A stretch of DNA of 52,959 nt from an uncultured Prevotellaceae bacterium (GCA_946406435.1 CAMJKP010000019.1:1-52959), one strand, 5' to 3'; positions 15,911-24,800 are shown, counted from the first letter of the stretch. Program-made: numbers and translations. The notes: generated from the sequence alone by a model not told the origin.

Positions 15911-16189
15911 ACTCGGAAATCAGAGACGTCCACCGCTCTGCGAGCGACGTTGACTATTTCTTTCGTGCGAGGTTGCAAAGCAACGTTGTCACTCGGAAAA
16001 TCGAAGACCGTGCGCCAGCCTTTTGGGCTGACATGTACTTTTTTTTCGCAAAAGCTCAACAAGCTAAAGCAAGTGTCTTCGTGCGCAAGTGCAATCAAAA
16101 ATGGAATATTATATGATAACGCATTACATACATAAGAATTTCGTGGCTACGGCTATTTGGACTCATGCTTGCATGAGTCCATTTTTTTT
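15910..16189 (+). ncRNA. Terminated leader or stand-alone RNA with structured element copy 2
   Basis: A transcript from the promoter above would contain the best copy of the structured element (15910-16010): outer pairing GACGT/ACGTT, inner hairpin CGCTC-TGC-GAGCG, then GTTGC-AAA-GCAAC. It would end at a near-perfect terminator (16159-16189). No convincing reading frame lies inside. The TetR gene begins 93 bases after the terminator, so it is either an independent RNA of about 270 nt or an attenuated leader of TetR. Confidence 0.5.
16159..16189 (+). terminator. Intrinsic terminator upstream of the TetR gene
   Basis: A perfect 10-bp stem GGACTCATGC / GCATGAGTCC with a TT loop is followed by A and eight T residues. 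No coding gene ends nearby on the + strand. Confidence 0.88.
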
Positions 16190-16281
16190 GAGAACAAATT
16201 GGAATAATGTTCTTTTTTGAAATCAAGAGATTAAGGGATTAAAAAGATTAAATAGATTAAAACATATAATTAATAAAAGGC

Positions 16282-16905
16282 ATGCAGATTAAAAAGGATT
16301 ATACGCGCGAGGAGATTGTGGTGGCGGCAAAGAGAGAGTTCCTGAAGAACGGCTTTGCCAAGGCTTCCATGCGAGAGATTGCCAAACATTCTGGTATCGG
16401 ACTGAGCAACATCTACAACTATTTCAAGAGTAAGGATGAGATTTTCCGTTGTATCGTAGCTCCACTGATCATGAAGATGAAGGAAATGCTTTTAGAGCAT
16501 CATAGCGTGACGTATCACGAGGAGTTCCTGAAATATGCAAGTGGCGAGAGCGACGGTATGATGACAGAACATGTGCAGAAGTATATGGAACTGATCAGCC
16601 ATTATCGCGATGAGCTGGAACTGATACTCTTCAAGGCGCAGGGGTCGTCGCTTGAGAACTTCATCGACGACTATACCGATATGTGTACGAAGCAGGTCCT
16701 GACTTTCATGGATGGTTTCAGCAAGAAATACCCAAGCTACAGTACGGTTAAGTCCACGTTCACCTATCACGTACATACGGTGTGGATGTTCAGTTTCATG
16801 TCGGAGATTGTCAAGCATAAACTCTCGCCAAAAGAGATTGAGAATGTCATAGAAGACTATATCCATTTTGAATATATAGGATGGAGAGAAATGATGAGGA
16901 AATAA
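16282..16905 (+). CDS. TetR/AcrR-family transcriptional regulator
   Basis: This 207-residue protein has an N-terminal helix-turn-helix domain typical of TetR: YTREEIVVAAKREFLKNGFAKASMREIAKHSG (about 6-37), then IGLSNIYNYFKSKDEIF (recognition helix and the conserved YNYFKSK). The remainder is an alpha-helical ligand/dimer domain. It would act as a repressor released by a small ligand. Target genes are not evident: the flanks are about 1 kb of non-coding repeats on each side, so it may act only on itself or elsewhere. ATG 16282 starts the HTH domain at the normal distance. Confidence 0.9.
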   Translation: MQIKKDYTREEIVVAAKREFLKNGFAKASMREIAKHSGIGLSNIYNYFKSKDEIFRCIVAPLIMKMKEMLLEHHSVTYHEEFLKYASGESDGMMTEHVQKYMELISHYRDELELILFKAQGSSLENFIDDYTDMCTKQVLTFMDGFSKKYPSYSTVKSTFTYHVHTVWMFSFMSEIVKHKLSPKEIENVIEDYIHFEYIGWREMMRK

Positions 16906-17250
16906 CCCACATTTACTATTTACGGATTTACTATGTACTATTACCACAAATCAATAGTCGCATGGTAAATAGTAAATTCAGGGAAATAGTAAATAACCTC
17001 AGTTCGACGAATTAAAACTATGTTGTTTTAGCAGCAAGCTGCTGTTGACGGAACAAAAATTTTTAGAAAATTACCAGAAAATTTAAATTTTCTGGGTTAA
17101 ATTTTCTGGTCATCGTGAAGAACTTGCTTTAGCTTGATGAGCCTTAGCGAATAATTTTCTGTAAAACCAAGCAACAAAGTTTCGTTTATTAAAGAATTTT
17201 GAATTATTCGCAAGGCTCATCAAGCTACGCAAGTCGTCGAACTCACGTTA
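16906..17250. repeat. Repeat-rich non-coding stretch with inverted repeats
   Basis: Inverted pairs of TTTACTATTTAC / GTAAATAGTAAA occur at about 16910-16995. A GCAGC/GCTGC hairpin is near 17030-17044, and a perfect 22-base palindrome centred on AATTTAAATT lies at 17074-17095. The dispersed motif ACTTGCTTTAGCTTGATGAG is at about 17126, with its inverted form at 17208-17233. No gene is seen. Confidence 0.65.
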
Positions 17251-17254
17251 AATT

Positions 17255-17640
17255 ATATTCAGTAAATTGCCTGGAAGGCAACACTATGAGTAACCGAGGC
17301 GCATACTCGACGAAGGAGAGGATGCCCTCGGATAGGAAACAATCGCCATCCTTACCAGCCTGGAAGGCTGTACCTGATCGGCTTTGATACATGAACTTTC
17401 ACAATGTACTGCCCTCCAGGCAGTATTAGGATTATGGAGGTTTATCCCCCGCACATCCTCGCTTCACTCGTATGTACGGGGTTACTCATAGTACTGTCTT
17501 CCAGACATTTCTTTACCTGCAGGCCTCAGTAAAATTTCAATTTCCCCAGCAGCGTATGCCGCGTGTAATTTACTGACTGTAATTTACTTTCTCAACCCTC
17601 ACCGACGCAAGTCGGGGTTAGACCTTATGTGCCGCATCTT
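17255..17640. repeat. REP-like complex repeat (GCCTGGAAGGC ... CTCCAGGCAG type)
   Basis: Several short stems of the kind seen in Bacteroidota REP clusters: GCCTGGAAGGC, GAGTAACCGAGGCGC, GCCTGGAAGGCTG, CTGCCCTCCAGGCAG. It ends with CACCGACGCAAGTCGGGGTT. The block at about 17533-17568 (TTTCCCCAGCAG ... GTGTAATTTACTG) returns inverted at about 22143-22178, and the final CACCGAYGCAAGTCGGGGTT returns at about 22266-22285. Related repeats elsewhere are mobilised by REP-associated tyrosine transposases; none is in this window. Confidence 0.65.
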
Positions 17641-17756
17641 CGCGCATTTTCCCATTGTAAAAATGTACGGAAAATTGTACGTTTGTTGCAATCCGTATTG
17701 TGGATTTGTAAAAATTGTTTCATTTACAATTATCGTATATTTTTTTTTGAAAAAAA

Positions 17757-17789
17757 TTTGGTAAAAAAGGCGGAAATACATAATTTTGC
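17757..17789 (+). promoter_or_regulatory. Promoter of the BspA-like gene
   Basis: TTTG 17757-17760 and TAATTTTG 17781-17788, then C, with a 20-base spacer. The leader is about 125 nt. Confidence 0.75.
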
Positions 17790-17921
17790 AATTGAAGAAA
17801 CGCTAATAGCTGAGAAAATTACCATGATAATGCTTTAAAAATGCAACTAATTTAAACAGGGGAAAAGCTCAGCTTATATAAATAAGAAACAAGGAATCAA
17901 CATTCTAAAAGGAAATAGAGT

Positions 17922-18572
17922 ATGAAACGTTTTATTTCAATCATATTGGTGACTTTGCTAACCGTAGTTTCAGCATTTGCAAACATTGCGGAAGGTGTAT
18001 CTGGAGACTGCAACTGGGTTATTGACAACGACGGTAACCTGACAATCTTCTCAGAAAGTGACGATATAGCCGACCTCGGAACATGGGTAGGTGATTCTGC
18101 TCCTTGGAGCAACTACAGGGATTCTATCATCACAGTAGCATTTTCTTCTGCAGTCAATGCCAAGACATGCGCCTGCATGTTCAAGGGTTGCACAAACCTG
18201 AATGCGGTGTATCTCGACAACTTCTATACTAATGAGGTTACAGATATGAGCTACATGTTTGCCGACTGCACTTCACTTGAGGTTATTGAGTTCAACATGG
18301 CAATGTCAGCACAGGATGAAATGTTCAACCAGTCTCGCGACAATTTCCTTACCGGTAGCGTAACGAACATGGCAAGTATGTTCGAGGGTTGCAAGTCATT
18401 GCACTCTTTCTACCTTCAGAATCTTGATATTCATAGCGTGACGAATTTCAGCGATATGTTTGCCGGCTGTTCTTCTCTTGAGAACATGAACATCACAGAA
18501 AACAAGAACGCTAACAGTTCATCACTCACCGCTATCAACGACATCGAAAACGACATCGACGACATCGAATAA
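17922..18572 (+). CDS. Small BspA-like (DUF285) surface-type protein
   Basis: This 216-residue protein has a signal peptide (MKRFISIILVTLLTVVSAFA). Repeats of the DUF285/BspA type follow: the line VTDMSYMFADCTSLEVIEF recurs as VTNMASMFEGCKSLHSFYL and VTNFSDMFAGCSSLENMNI, with a divergent earlier copy (AKTCACMFKGCTNLNAVYL). These leucine-rich-like repeats occur in secreted adhesins. The protein ends in an acidic tail (IENDIDDIE) without a visible sorting domain, so it is either secreted and free or a shortened paralogue. It is monocistronic, with its own promoter (17757) and terminator (18630). Confidence 0.85.
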   Translation: MKRFISIILVTLLTVVSAFANIAEGVSGDCNWVIDNDGNLTIFSESDDIADLGTWVGDSAPWSNYRDSIITVAFSSAVNAKTCACMFKGCTNLNAVYLDNFYTNEVTDMSYMFADCTSLEVIEFNMAMSAQDEMFNQSRDNFLTGSVTNMASMFEGCKSLHSFYLQNLDIHSVTNFSDMFAGCSSLENMNITENKNANSSSLTAINDIENDIDDIE

Positions 18573-18629
18573 GGCATCAGCTATGGTGAAATAAGGATAA
18601 TTTTCAAGTAAAAGACGGATATTACAAAG

Positions 18630-18672
18630 CTCTCAGGGTGGCTCGATCATGATGCACTCTGAGAGTTTTTTT
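18630..18672 (+). terminator. Terminator of the BspA-like gene
   Basis: CTCTCAGGGTG pairs with GCACTCTGAGAG (bulged) and is followed by seven T residues, about 60 bases after the stop. Confidence 0.85.
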
Positions 18673-18688
18673 ATAAACATTAAAAATA

Positions 18689-18852
18689 TATCAAGAATTA
18701 GAGAATTAGAGAAATTGAATTAATGCGAAAGAGAGAATTTTTGCTACTTGCGTAGCATTGGGAATGGGCGTGATTGCAGGAGCGTAAGCGACCTTTCTCA
18801 AATTCTTATAAATTCAAAGAAAAGAAATTCTCTAATTCTCAAATTCTTGATA
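18689..18852. repeat. Fold-back element with 29-base imperfect terminal inverted repeats
   Basis: Arms at 18689-18717 (TATCAAGAATTAGAGAATTA...) and 18824-18852 are near-perfect inverted copies. The interior has no reading frame and includes GGAGCGTAAGCGACC, also seen at about 29337-29350 and 29457-29470. It resembles a small non-autonomous element. Confidence 0.65.
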
Positions 18853-18912
18853 AAAATAAAAAAGATTGGTAAGATTGGGAACTTTACTTGTTAAGCCTTA
18901 GCGAAAAATAGA

Positions 18913-18942
18913 ACTGCCCCATTTTTGTAAAAATGAGGCAGT
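18913..18942 (-). terminator. Terminator of the cupin gene
   Basis: On the - strand, ACTGCCTCATTTTT pairs with AAAAATGGGGCAGT, followed by a T-rich tail. It lies about 30 bases after the cupin stop. The same palindrome could work on the + strand less well. Confidence 0.75.
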
Positions 18943-18974
18943 CTCTATATGTTTCTACTCTCGGTATCTGAATA

Positions 18975-19358
18975 TCAGCAGAGGGCGGGCATGAACTTGG
19001 CAAAGAGATAAAGCCCTTCGTTGCCAGCTATTACTTCGTGCTCTATTTTTGCTGGCATTATTGATATTACGCCTGGTGCGTAGTCAATAGATTTGCCGTT
19101 GTTAATACAGATTCCGCTACCGGCTACAACCTCGTGCGTTTCGAGTTGCGTTTCATGAGTGTGCAACCCGATTTTGCAGTTTGGCGCAATTCTTACCAGA
19201 TGATAGCTGAAAAGACCACCGCTATCCTTTGCTGTTACAATGTGTTTCAGAGCCACGCCCTCGAATGTTGGGTGCTCGTTCCATTTCAGACTATTGAAAT
19301 CTACCACTCTTTCGGGCAAAGCCAGTTGCCCTTTGTCAAACTTTTCAAAAATTTCCAT
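18975..19358 (-). CDS. Single-domain cupin protein
   Basis: This 127-residue protein is one cupin barrel. Motif 1 is GLHTHETQLETHEVVAGSG (about 63-81), with His and Glu positions suited to a metal. Motif 2 is around APGVISIMPAKIEHEVIAG (about 93-111, with His). Small stand-alone cupins bind sugars, amino acids or metals or act as sensors; the ligand is not predictable. It is encoded downstream of the AraC-type regulator (80-base gap) in the same direction. A possible separate -7 box (TAATTTTG) is at 19396-19389, so it may be expressed alone or with the regulator. Confidence 0.8.
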   Translation of the reverse strand: MEIFEKFDKGQLALPERVVDFNSLKWNEHPTFEGVALKHIVTAKDSGGLFSYHLVRIAPNCKIGLHTHETQLETHEVVAGSGICINNGKSIDYAPGVISIMPAKIEHEVIAGNEGLYLFAKFMPALC

Positions 19359-19437
19359 TTTGTGTAACTGTTTAATGATTTAACGCTGCAAAATTACGAA
19401 AATGGAAAGTATTATGCTTGTATAAAATTGCTGATTT

Positions 19438-20172
19438 TCAGATGTCGCGTATTTTTCTCTGATATTCCGACGGCGAGATGCCCACAATCTTCTTGAAACA
19501 CCTGTCGAAATGGCTCGAATCGTAGAAACCGTTGTCTAAGGCGGCATCAATCAGCCGACCGCCAAGGGCAAGATCCTTCTGCGCATTTCGCACTCTTACC
19601 TGAATCATTAACTGATGAGGCGTCAGTCCGATTTTCGACTTGAACTTCCTGATTAAGTGATATTTGCTTATGTAAACATCTTCCGAAAGCTGGTCGAGCA
19701 AGTATATATCTGATGATTTCTGAGCAATCTTGTCAGCAACCCTCTGAATGTCTTCTGACAATTTGTAACGCTCGTCGCCTATACTTTCCGCAATCAGTCC
19801 GATGGCGTCGGTCAGCTCCGAATTGATTCTGTTATCAAAACCGTTTTCTGCCGCGATCTCATCGAATTTTGCACTTACTTTCTGGCTAATTTCGTTGGCA
19901 GACTCAGAATAAAACCATTCTTTGTTTATGCAGAGTGACAGAATCTGCGTATCTGCTTCCACCTTAACAGAATGAGGCATATACGGACGCACGATGAATG
20001 TATCGTCTTTCTTTAGAATTACGCTTACATTATTGTATAAGAGCAATGCCTCGCCCTTTGTGATGAATGAAATCACATAATGCTCGGTATGGTTATGCAG
20101 ACCGAAATCTTTTGTAATATCCTCAGTTACAACAAATTCAAAACTTCTATCTTCAGAAATGAAATATTGCAT
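19438..20172 (-). CDS. AraC-family transcriptional regulator with N-terminal cupin sensor
   Basis: This 244-residue protein has an N-terminal AraC-type cupin (about 1-95, with HNHTEHYVISFITKGEALLLYN and the FIVRPYMPHSV turn). A helical linker leads to a C-terminal double helix-turn-helix (about 155-243): LDQLSEDVYISKYHLIRKFKSKIGLTPHQLMIQVRV and DAALDNGFYDSSHFDRCFKKIVGISPSEYQ. It should bind a small ligand through the cupin and activate transcription, most simply of the downstream cupin gene. A consensus promoter lies 60 bases upstream (20233-20263). Confidence 0.92.
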   Translation of the reverse strand: MQYFISEDRSFEFVVTEDITKDFGLHNHTEHYVISFITKGEALLLYNNVSVILKKDDTFIVRPYMPHSVKVEADTQILSLCINKEWFYSESANEISQKVSAKFDEIAAENGFDNRINSELTDAIGLIAESIGDERYKLSEDIQRVADKIAQKSSDIYLLDQLSEDVYISKYHLIRKFKSKIGLTPHQLMIQVRVRNAQKDLALGGRLIDAALDNGFYDSSHFDRCFKKIVGISPSEYQRKIRDI

Positions 20173-20232
20173 AAAAATGACAGCAGGTAAGATTATAAAT
20201 TCTCCTTTGACTCGGCACAGGTTTCACAGGCG

Positions 20233-20263
20233 CAAAGATAAGGTTTATTTCCGTAACCTCCAA
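20233..20263 (-). promoter_or_regulatory. Promoter of the AraC-type regulator gene
   Basis: On the - strand, TTG (20263-20261) and TATCTTTG (20240-20233) are 20 bases apart. The -7 box and spacer are shared with the small-RNA promoter at 15535-15566. Confidence 0.75.
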
Positions 20264-20333
20264 CATTTTTCACAAAAACATAAAGAAATATCCCCGCAAA
20301 ACAATACACAAATATAAAAAATAAAAATTTTAC

Positions 20334-20365
20334 TTGTGATTATTGATTGTTTTTGCTAATTTTGC
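20334..20365 (+). promoter_or_regulatory. Promoter of the PQQ-like propeller gene
   Basis: TTG 20334-20336 and TAATTTTG 20357-20364, then C, with a 20-base spacer; leader about 35 nt. It is divergent to the AraC promoter, with about 70 bases between the two -33 boxes. Confidence 0.75.
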
Positions 20366-20405
20366 AACCAATTAATTTAGATTCAAATCGTATCAACATA
20401 AAAAA

Positions 20406-22025
20406 ATGAAGCGAACGTCCATACTTACGGTATCTCTTGCATTCGTCCTGAATTCTGTCTTTGCACAGACAACAGACAATCCGCACGCTGGCAAAATAAC
20501 TGTCAGCAACGAACCTCTCAACTTCCCTACACAGGTCATCGATACTCCCGAGGATCTGATAGGAATAGGTGTAAACGACAACGACGAATACATATCATTC
20601 AACAACATTGACCCCAAGACCAAGAATCTTCTCTACAAGAAATTAGAATACACCGTATATCACCTCCCAGATATGCAAAAAGTGTTCTACAAGAAATACG
20701 AACGCGGCCGTTACTTCTACCTCCTTTCCGGTTCACGTCCCAATCTCCTTCGTTTTGACTCAAACAATGCAGTCCGTTTGGACCTAAACACTGGAAAAAA
20801 AATCTGGAGCACAAGGGGGCGATTCGTCCGAATCCTCAATGACAATATCATTATGCACTCAGGGGGTATCGGCTCAAGTATCGATGTACTATCCTTAGAA
20901 ACAGGCAAGAAGCAGTGGAGCTTCAAGATGGGAATGACTCAGGGCATAAGCAACAACTACACAATAGACGAGAACAGCGATTTCATGGTTGCAAACGACC
21001 TGTGCCGCATCAACTGGGCTACTGGAGAACTGAAACAACTGGAATCAAAGACCACCATAACCGACAAAGGCACTCTCATCGGAGGAATACTCAGCGGTGT
21101 GTATTATGGTCCGCGAGGTGCATCAATGGGAACTCTTGTCGGCTCACGCAACTACTATCAACCAGTGGAATATGCAAAGTTAGAGGAAGAATCCGAACGC
21201 CCATTCAATCGTTCACTCTTCATGTACCCTGAACATACCCAAATCAGCGGACTCACCTCTGGCATCGCACGCCGCGACGGCCGCAACTACTATGCCGACC
21301 GCAACTCCATACGCTGTTTCGACGATGACATGAACGAACTGTGGAATACTCCCCTTCAAGTCAAGGCAACACGCTCCGACGTATTCCTCAGAGGCGACAC
21401 CGTATATATGATAAACCTCGCAATGGGCATGTACGGCTCAAGAGGCATGAGTCCAAGAGAACACCCATACGTGGCAGCATTCAGCGCAACAGACGGTCAC
21501 CAGCTATTCCTCAAGGAATGGGATAAGGAAAAGAAAAGACCTATCACGGCCTCTACCATCATCGACGGCAAACTCCATATGCTATCCCAGACCCGTGAGG
21601 TTATCTTCGACCTCGCCACGCAACAGGTGGATGTTGCCGAAGTTGATACTACCGAGGGCGGAGGATATATCAAATACGCACTCACCGACTATCTCTTTAA
21701 GCGCGACAAAACCGATGGTTCTTTTACTGCCGTCAACGTATCAAGCGACTCACGTCCCGTACTCACCACCAGCGGTTTCCTCGTTGACATCAAGCCTGCC
21801 AAGCCCGAGTTCATCTCATCCAAGCGCAACACTTTCTACTGCATCGGTCACACCAAAGATTACGCCCTGCTGCGTGGAGGCATAGATTACGAGGAACTTT
21901 GGTTCATAAAAAATGGCAAGGCAACGTTGCTCAGCAAGGAAGTGGATATGATACTGAAGAGAAAAAATAAGCTCTACATGGCTACTAAAGACAACAAGCT
22001 CAGCATCATCACGATTGAGCCGTAA
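20406..22025 (+). CDS. Exported PQQ-like beta-propeller repeat protein
   Basis: This 539-residue protein has a signal peptide (MKRTSILTVSLAFVLNSVFA). Repeated blade motifs resemble PQQ-enzyme propellers: LDLNTGKKIWSTRGRF, LSLETGKKQWSFK, INWATGELKQLE and FSATDGHQLFLKEWDKE. The catalytic residues of PQQ dehydrogenases are not evident, so it is more likely a binding or scaffold propeller like BamB. It has its own promoter and no partner genes on the + strand; the AraC regulator is divergent. I do not recognise a specific function. Confidence 0.7.
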   Translation: MKRTSILTVSLAFVLNSVFAQTTDNPHAGKITVSNEPLNFPTQVIDTPEDLIGIGVNDNDEYISFNNIDPKTKNLLYKKLEYTVYHLPDMQKVFYKKYERGRYFYLLSGSRPNLLRFDSNNAVRLDLNTGKKIWSTRGRFVRILNDNIIMHSGGIGSSIDVLSLETGKKQWSFKMGMTQGISNNYTIDENSDFMVANDLCRINWATGELKQLESKTTITDKGTLIGGILSGVYYGPRGASMGTLVGSRNYYQPVEYAKLEEESERPFNRSLFMYPEHTQISGLTSGIARRDGRNYYADRNSIRCFDDDMNELWNTPLQVKATRSDVFLRGDTVYMINLAMGMYGSRGMSPREHPYVAAFSATDGHQLFLKEWDKEKKRPITASTIIDGKLHMLSQTREVIFDLATQQVDVAEVDTTEGGGYIKYALTDYLFKRDKTDGSFTAVNVSSDSRPVLTTSGFLVDIKPAKPEFISSKRNTFYCIGHTKDYALLRGGIDYEELWFIKNGKATLLSKEVDMILKRKNKLYMATKDNKLSIITIEP

Positions 22026-22110
22026 CAAAGAATAAAGCCGTCACCCTTAATGGATGGCGGGCTTCCCGTTTATACAGCTACATGCAAATGGGGCGCTTGC
22101 GCAGAAGGTG

Positions 22111-22310
22111 GGGTGGAAAGTAAATTAGAAGAAAATTATGGTCAGTAAATTACACGCGGCATCCGCCGCTGGGGAAATTAAGAACTCGGAAAAATAATTT
22201 TAAAAATTATAATTTACTGGTCTTAATTTACTGGTTTCATTTACTCCCCATTTACTTTCCACCCTCACCGATGCAAGTCGGGGTTAGGCCTTAGAGGCCA
22301 CCGCAGAGGG
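22111..22310. repeat. Complex repeat with terminal inverted repeats (GGGTGGAAAGTAAAT)
   Basis: Arms at 22111-22125 and 22250-22264 are inverted copies. The interior carries AGTAAATTACACGCGGC and CCGCTGGGGAAATT, found inverted at 17533-17568. The following CACCGATGCAAGTCGGGGTT is shared with the same element. It occupies most of the 397-base gap before the C10 protease gene. Confidence 0.65.
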
Positions 22311-22345
22311 CTACCGGACAATATTAAAAATTTTTTAACAATATA

Positions 22346-22378
22346 TTTGCGCATATAAAATAAAATCATTATTTTTGC
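22346..22378 (+). promoter_or_regulatory. Promoter of the C10 protease gene
   Basis: TTTG 22346-22349 and TATTTTTG 22370-22377, then C, with exactly 20 bases between. The leader is about 40 nt. Confidence 0.78.
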
Positions 22379-22422
22379 AATCGATTAATTTTAAATATTC
22401 ACATTCTCAAAACTAAGACCTA

Positions 22423-24516
22423 ATGTACGCAAAACTGACTTTAAGCGCCATAGCATTATTTATGGCTTGTAAGACGTTCGCAGTTCAACTGACTCCCGAG
22501 GAGGCGTTGGCTCGTATGCACACAACAAATAGCCAGGCAAAGGGGTTTGCAACCGACAAATCATCCTTGCAACTGACCTACACATCAACTTTCAATGGGA
22601 ACAACACCTATTATGTTTTCAACAAAAGCAATGAGGAAGGCTACCTAATCCTTAGTGCCGATGATTGCATGCCTGCCGTGCTTGGTGTGGTTGAAGGCAA
22701 TAGCTTCGATTACGACAAGCTGCCCGATAACATGAAGTGGTGGCTAAGTCAGTATGATGTTTCAATATCCAACTATTCAGCCAAAGGCAAGAAATACGTA
22801 TCATCATCAACAGCAAAGAGGGACATCGAACCATTGCTCGGCGATATACAATGGAATCAATGGGCTCCATACAATATGCTATGTCCGACCATAGAAGACA
22901 AGGAAACCCCTACTGGCTGTGTCGCAACGGCAATGGCACAGGTTATGGGAATGTATCAATGGCCAAAGAGAGGCTATGGCAAGAATGAATACTTCATATC
23001 CGACAATGTCTGTGATGAGGAGGGCTACATTCTTGAGTGGAGAAATGCAACTATCGCAAGCGACTTCACCAAAAGTAAATACAAATGGGAATTGATAGCA
23101 GCACCTCGTCATTATGTGGATGAACAAGAAGAAGCGAAACTTGCTATCGCACAACTCATGTATGACTGCGGAGTTGCCACCAATATGACATACGCTCCTA
23201 ATGGCTCAGGAACAGAATTAACCTATGCTGTTAATGCACTTGTCAAAAACTTCTGTTATGACAAGGATATTCGTTTGGAATACCGTAAATTCTATGATGA
23301 TGACGTATGGGAGAATATGGTGTATGACAATCTCAGCCAGGGAATGCCATTAGTCTGTTCAGGTTCAGAGAATTTTTTTGAAGCTCATTCATACGTTTGC
23401 GATGGCTATCGGGCGGACGGCAATCTTTTCCATTTCAACTGGGGATGGGGAGGATACAATGACGGCTACTTCCTTCTCTCTGCAAATGATGGATCATTGT
23501 ATGAGGTATGTACATATAAAGGAGGTCAGCAAGCCATTTTCAATATGAAACCATCAGCCTCACCTTATGTAGAAGGGTCAGAAGGAGAATTCCCGTTACT
23601 TGTCTATAAGTCATGCGATTTTTATGTAAGTAATGAGGATCGAAGTGAAGCTAAGAAATCAGATGTAATAACAAGAGACATAAACGCTTCAGCACATGGT
23701 GGGAATTTCGACTTGATATACCCCGGATATGTTGCCCACGAATATTCCATCGGCTATAAATTCAAGAACGAGTCCAATGAGTACATTATACCGTTTACGT
23801 ATCTGTTTATGTATCAACATGAAACACAACCATTCACAAACATCTGGTCGGATTATGGTTTCAATTATGAGGAAATACTCAAGAATGGCAAATATACCGT
23901 CACATACGTATATAAAGACATCACAGCGGGCAACACCGAATGGAATGATGCAATATACCAGCCAGGTGTTACCAAGACTGTAGTTGAGGTTACTGGCACC
24001 GAACCATGCTGCTGCGTCGTCGGGGAACCTGAAGTGCTGTACGATGGCAAGCCAGTTACTGATGACGAATTACACCGCGTTCCGAATGTGAATGAAATCA
24101 CCGTAAAATTTAAGCTCAAGGTCTTAGCGCCGCTAAAGGACAACAAAATTACGCTAACTCTCGGTAAGTACGAGGACCCTCATGAGTCAAAATCATTAAA
24201 ACTCACTAATACTGCGGTCGGTGCCGTTAAGACTTTCGAAGAAAAATTCTCCGTCAAGGATTTTGAAGAAAAAAGCACTATTTATCTCGATTTCCTTCAA
24301 GAGAATAAAAATGAATGTATCAACCTGCCTTATTCAAGAACTAAACGAATACAACTCTACATCATTGATGATAACTCTACAGGCATAGAAACCATTACTC
24401 AGACAGAGGAAAAGGCAGCCTCAGAAACCATCTATGACATCTACGGCCGCAAGGTGAGCACCACGAATCGCGGTGGCTTGTATATCAAGAACGGCAAAAA
24501 GTTTATCGCTAAGTAA
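22423..24516 (+). CDS. C10-family (streptopain-like) cysteine protease with sorting tail
   Basis: This 697-residue secreted protein comprises a signal peptide (about 1-20), a Spi-type inhibitory prodomain (about 21-130, with YVFNKSNEEGYLILSADDCMPAVLG) and the C10 catalytic domain. The nucleophile lies in ETPTGCVATAMAQVMG (Cys166) and the catalytic His in EAHSYVCDGY (His322), followed by FHFNWGWGGYNDGYFLLS. Next is a region of beta-sandwich character (about 390-650). The C terminus, IYDIYGRKVSTTNRGGLYIKNG, resembles the type A C-terminal sorting tail used by the type IX secretion system. Relatives include streptopain, prtT and interpain A of Prevotella intermedia. A pro-region makes autoprocessing likely. 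Its promoter is at 22346. Confidence 0.9.
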   Translation: MYAKLTLSAIALFMACKTFAVQLTPEEALARMHTTNSQAKGFATDKSSLQLTYTSTFNGNNTYYVFNKSNEEGYLILSADDCMPAVLGVVEGNSFDYDKLPDNMKWWLSQYDVSISNYSAKGKKYVSSSTAKRDIEPLLGDIQWNQWAPYNMLCPTIEDKETPTGCVATAMAQVMGMYQWPKRGYGKNEYFISDNVCDEEGYILEWRNATIASDFTKSKYKWELIAAPRHYVDEQEEAKLAIAQLMYDCGVATNMTYAPNGSGTELTYAVNALVKNFCYDKDIRLEYRKFYDDDVWENMVYDNLSQGMPLVCSGSENFFEAHSYVCDGYRADGNLFHFNWGWGGYNDGYFLLSANDGSLYEVCTYKGGQQAIFNMKPSASPYVEGSEGEFPLLVYKSCDFYVSNEDRSEAKKSDVITRDINASAHGGNFDLIYPGYVAHEYSIGYKFKNESNEYIIPFTYLFMYQHETQPFTNIWSDYGFNYEEILKNGKYTVTYVYKDITAGNTEWNDAIYQPGVTKTVVEVTGTEPCCCVVGEPEVLYDGKPVTDDELHRVPNVNEITVKFKLKVLAPLKDNKITLTLGKYEDPHESKSLKLTNTAVGAVKTFEEKFSVKDFEEKSTIYLDFLQENKNECINLPYSRTKRIQLYIIDDNSTGIETITQTEEKAASETIYDIYGRKVSTTNRGGLYIKNGKKFIAK

Positions 24517-24544
24517 AACAATTAATGATTATCCGCATCATGCT

Positions 24545-24745
24545 GACATACGCCCTGAAAGGGCAAGATTTGCACTTAGCATAGGGCAACGCCCTATGTA
24601 TAAGGTGGTTAGTTTGTTCGCCCTGTAAGGGCAAAAGCTCTAAAAACAAATGCTTTTGCCCCTTCAGGGCGAAATTACCAACCAACCTCCACCTAGGGCG
24701 ATGCCCTAGGCTATGTGCTTTTGCCCCTACGGGGCGCTATCGGGT
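24545..24745. repeat. REP-like repeat cluster (GCCCTGAAAGGGC / GCCCTACGGGGC)
   Basis: Alternating short palindromes CGCCCTGAAAGGGCAAG, AGGGCAACGCCCTATG, CGCCCTGTAAGGGCAAAAG, GCCCCTTCAGGGCG, TAGGGCGATGCCCTAGG and GCCCCTACGGGGCGC form a mirrored array. This is a widespread Bacteroidota repeat class, probably moved by REP-associated tyrosine transposases. Confidence 0.75.
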
Positions 24746-24750
24746 ATATG

Positions 24751-24800
24751 CTGATAATTATATACTTATAAAAAGCTGATAATTATATACTTATAAAAAA
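24751..24800. repeat. Two tandem 25-base AT-rich repeats
   Basis: CTGATAATTATATACTTATA plus five bases occurs twice in tandem, ending 11 bases before the GTG start of the next gene. It could affect promoter or translation-start spacing. Confidence 0.8.

Noticed and set aside
15796..16116. 106-residue + strand frame in the gap before TetR
   Set aside because: It spans the promoter and the structured repeat element, has repeat-derived sequence and no recognisable content.
18689..18852. Insertion sequence
   Set aside because: It has terminal inverted repeats but just about 165 bases and no transposase; listed as a fold-back repeat.
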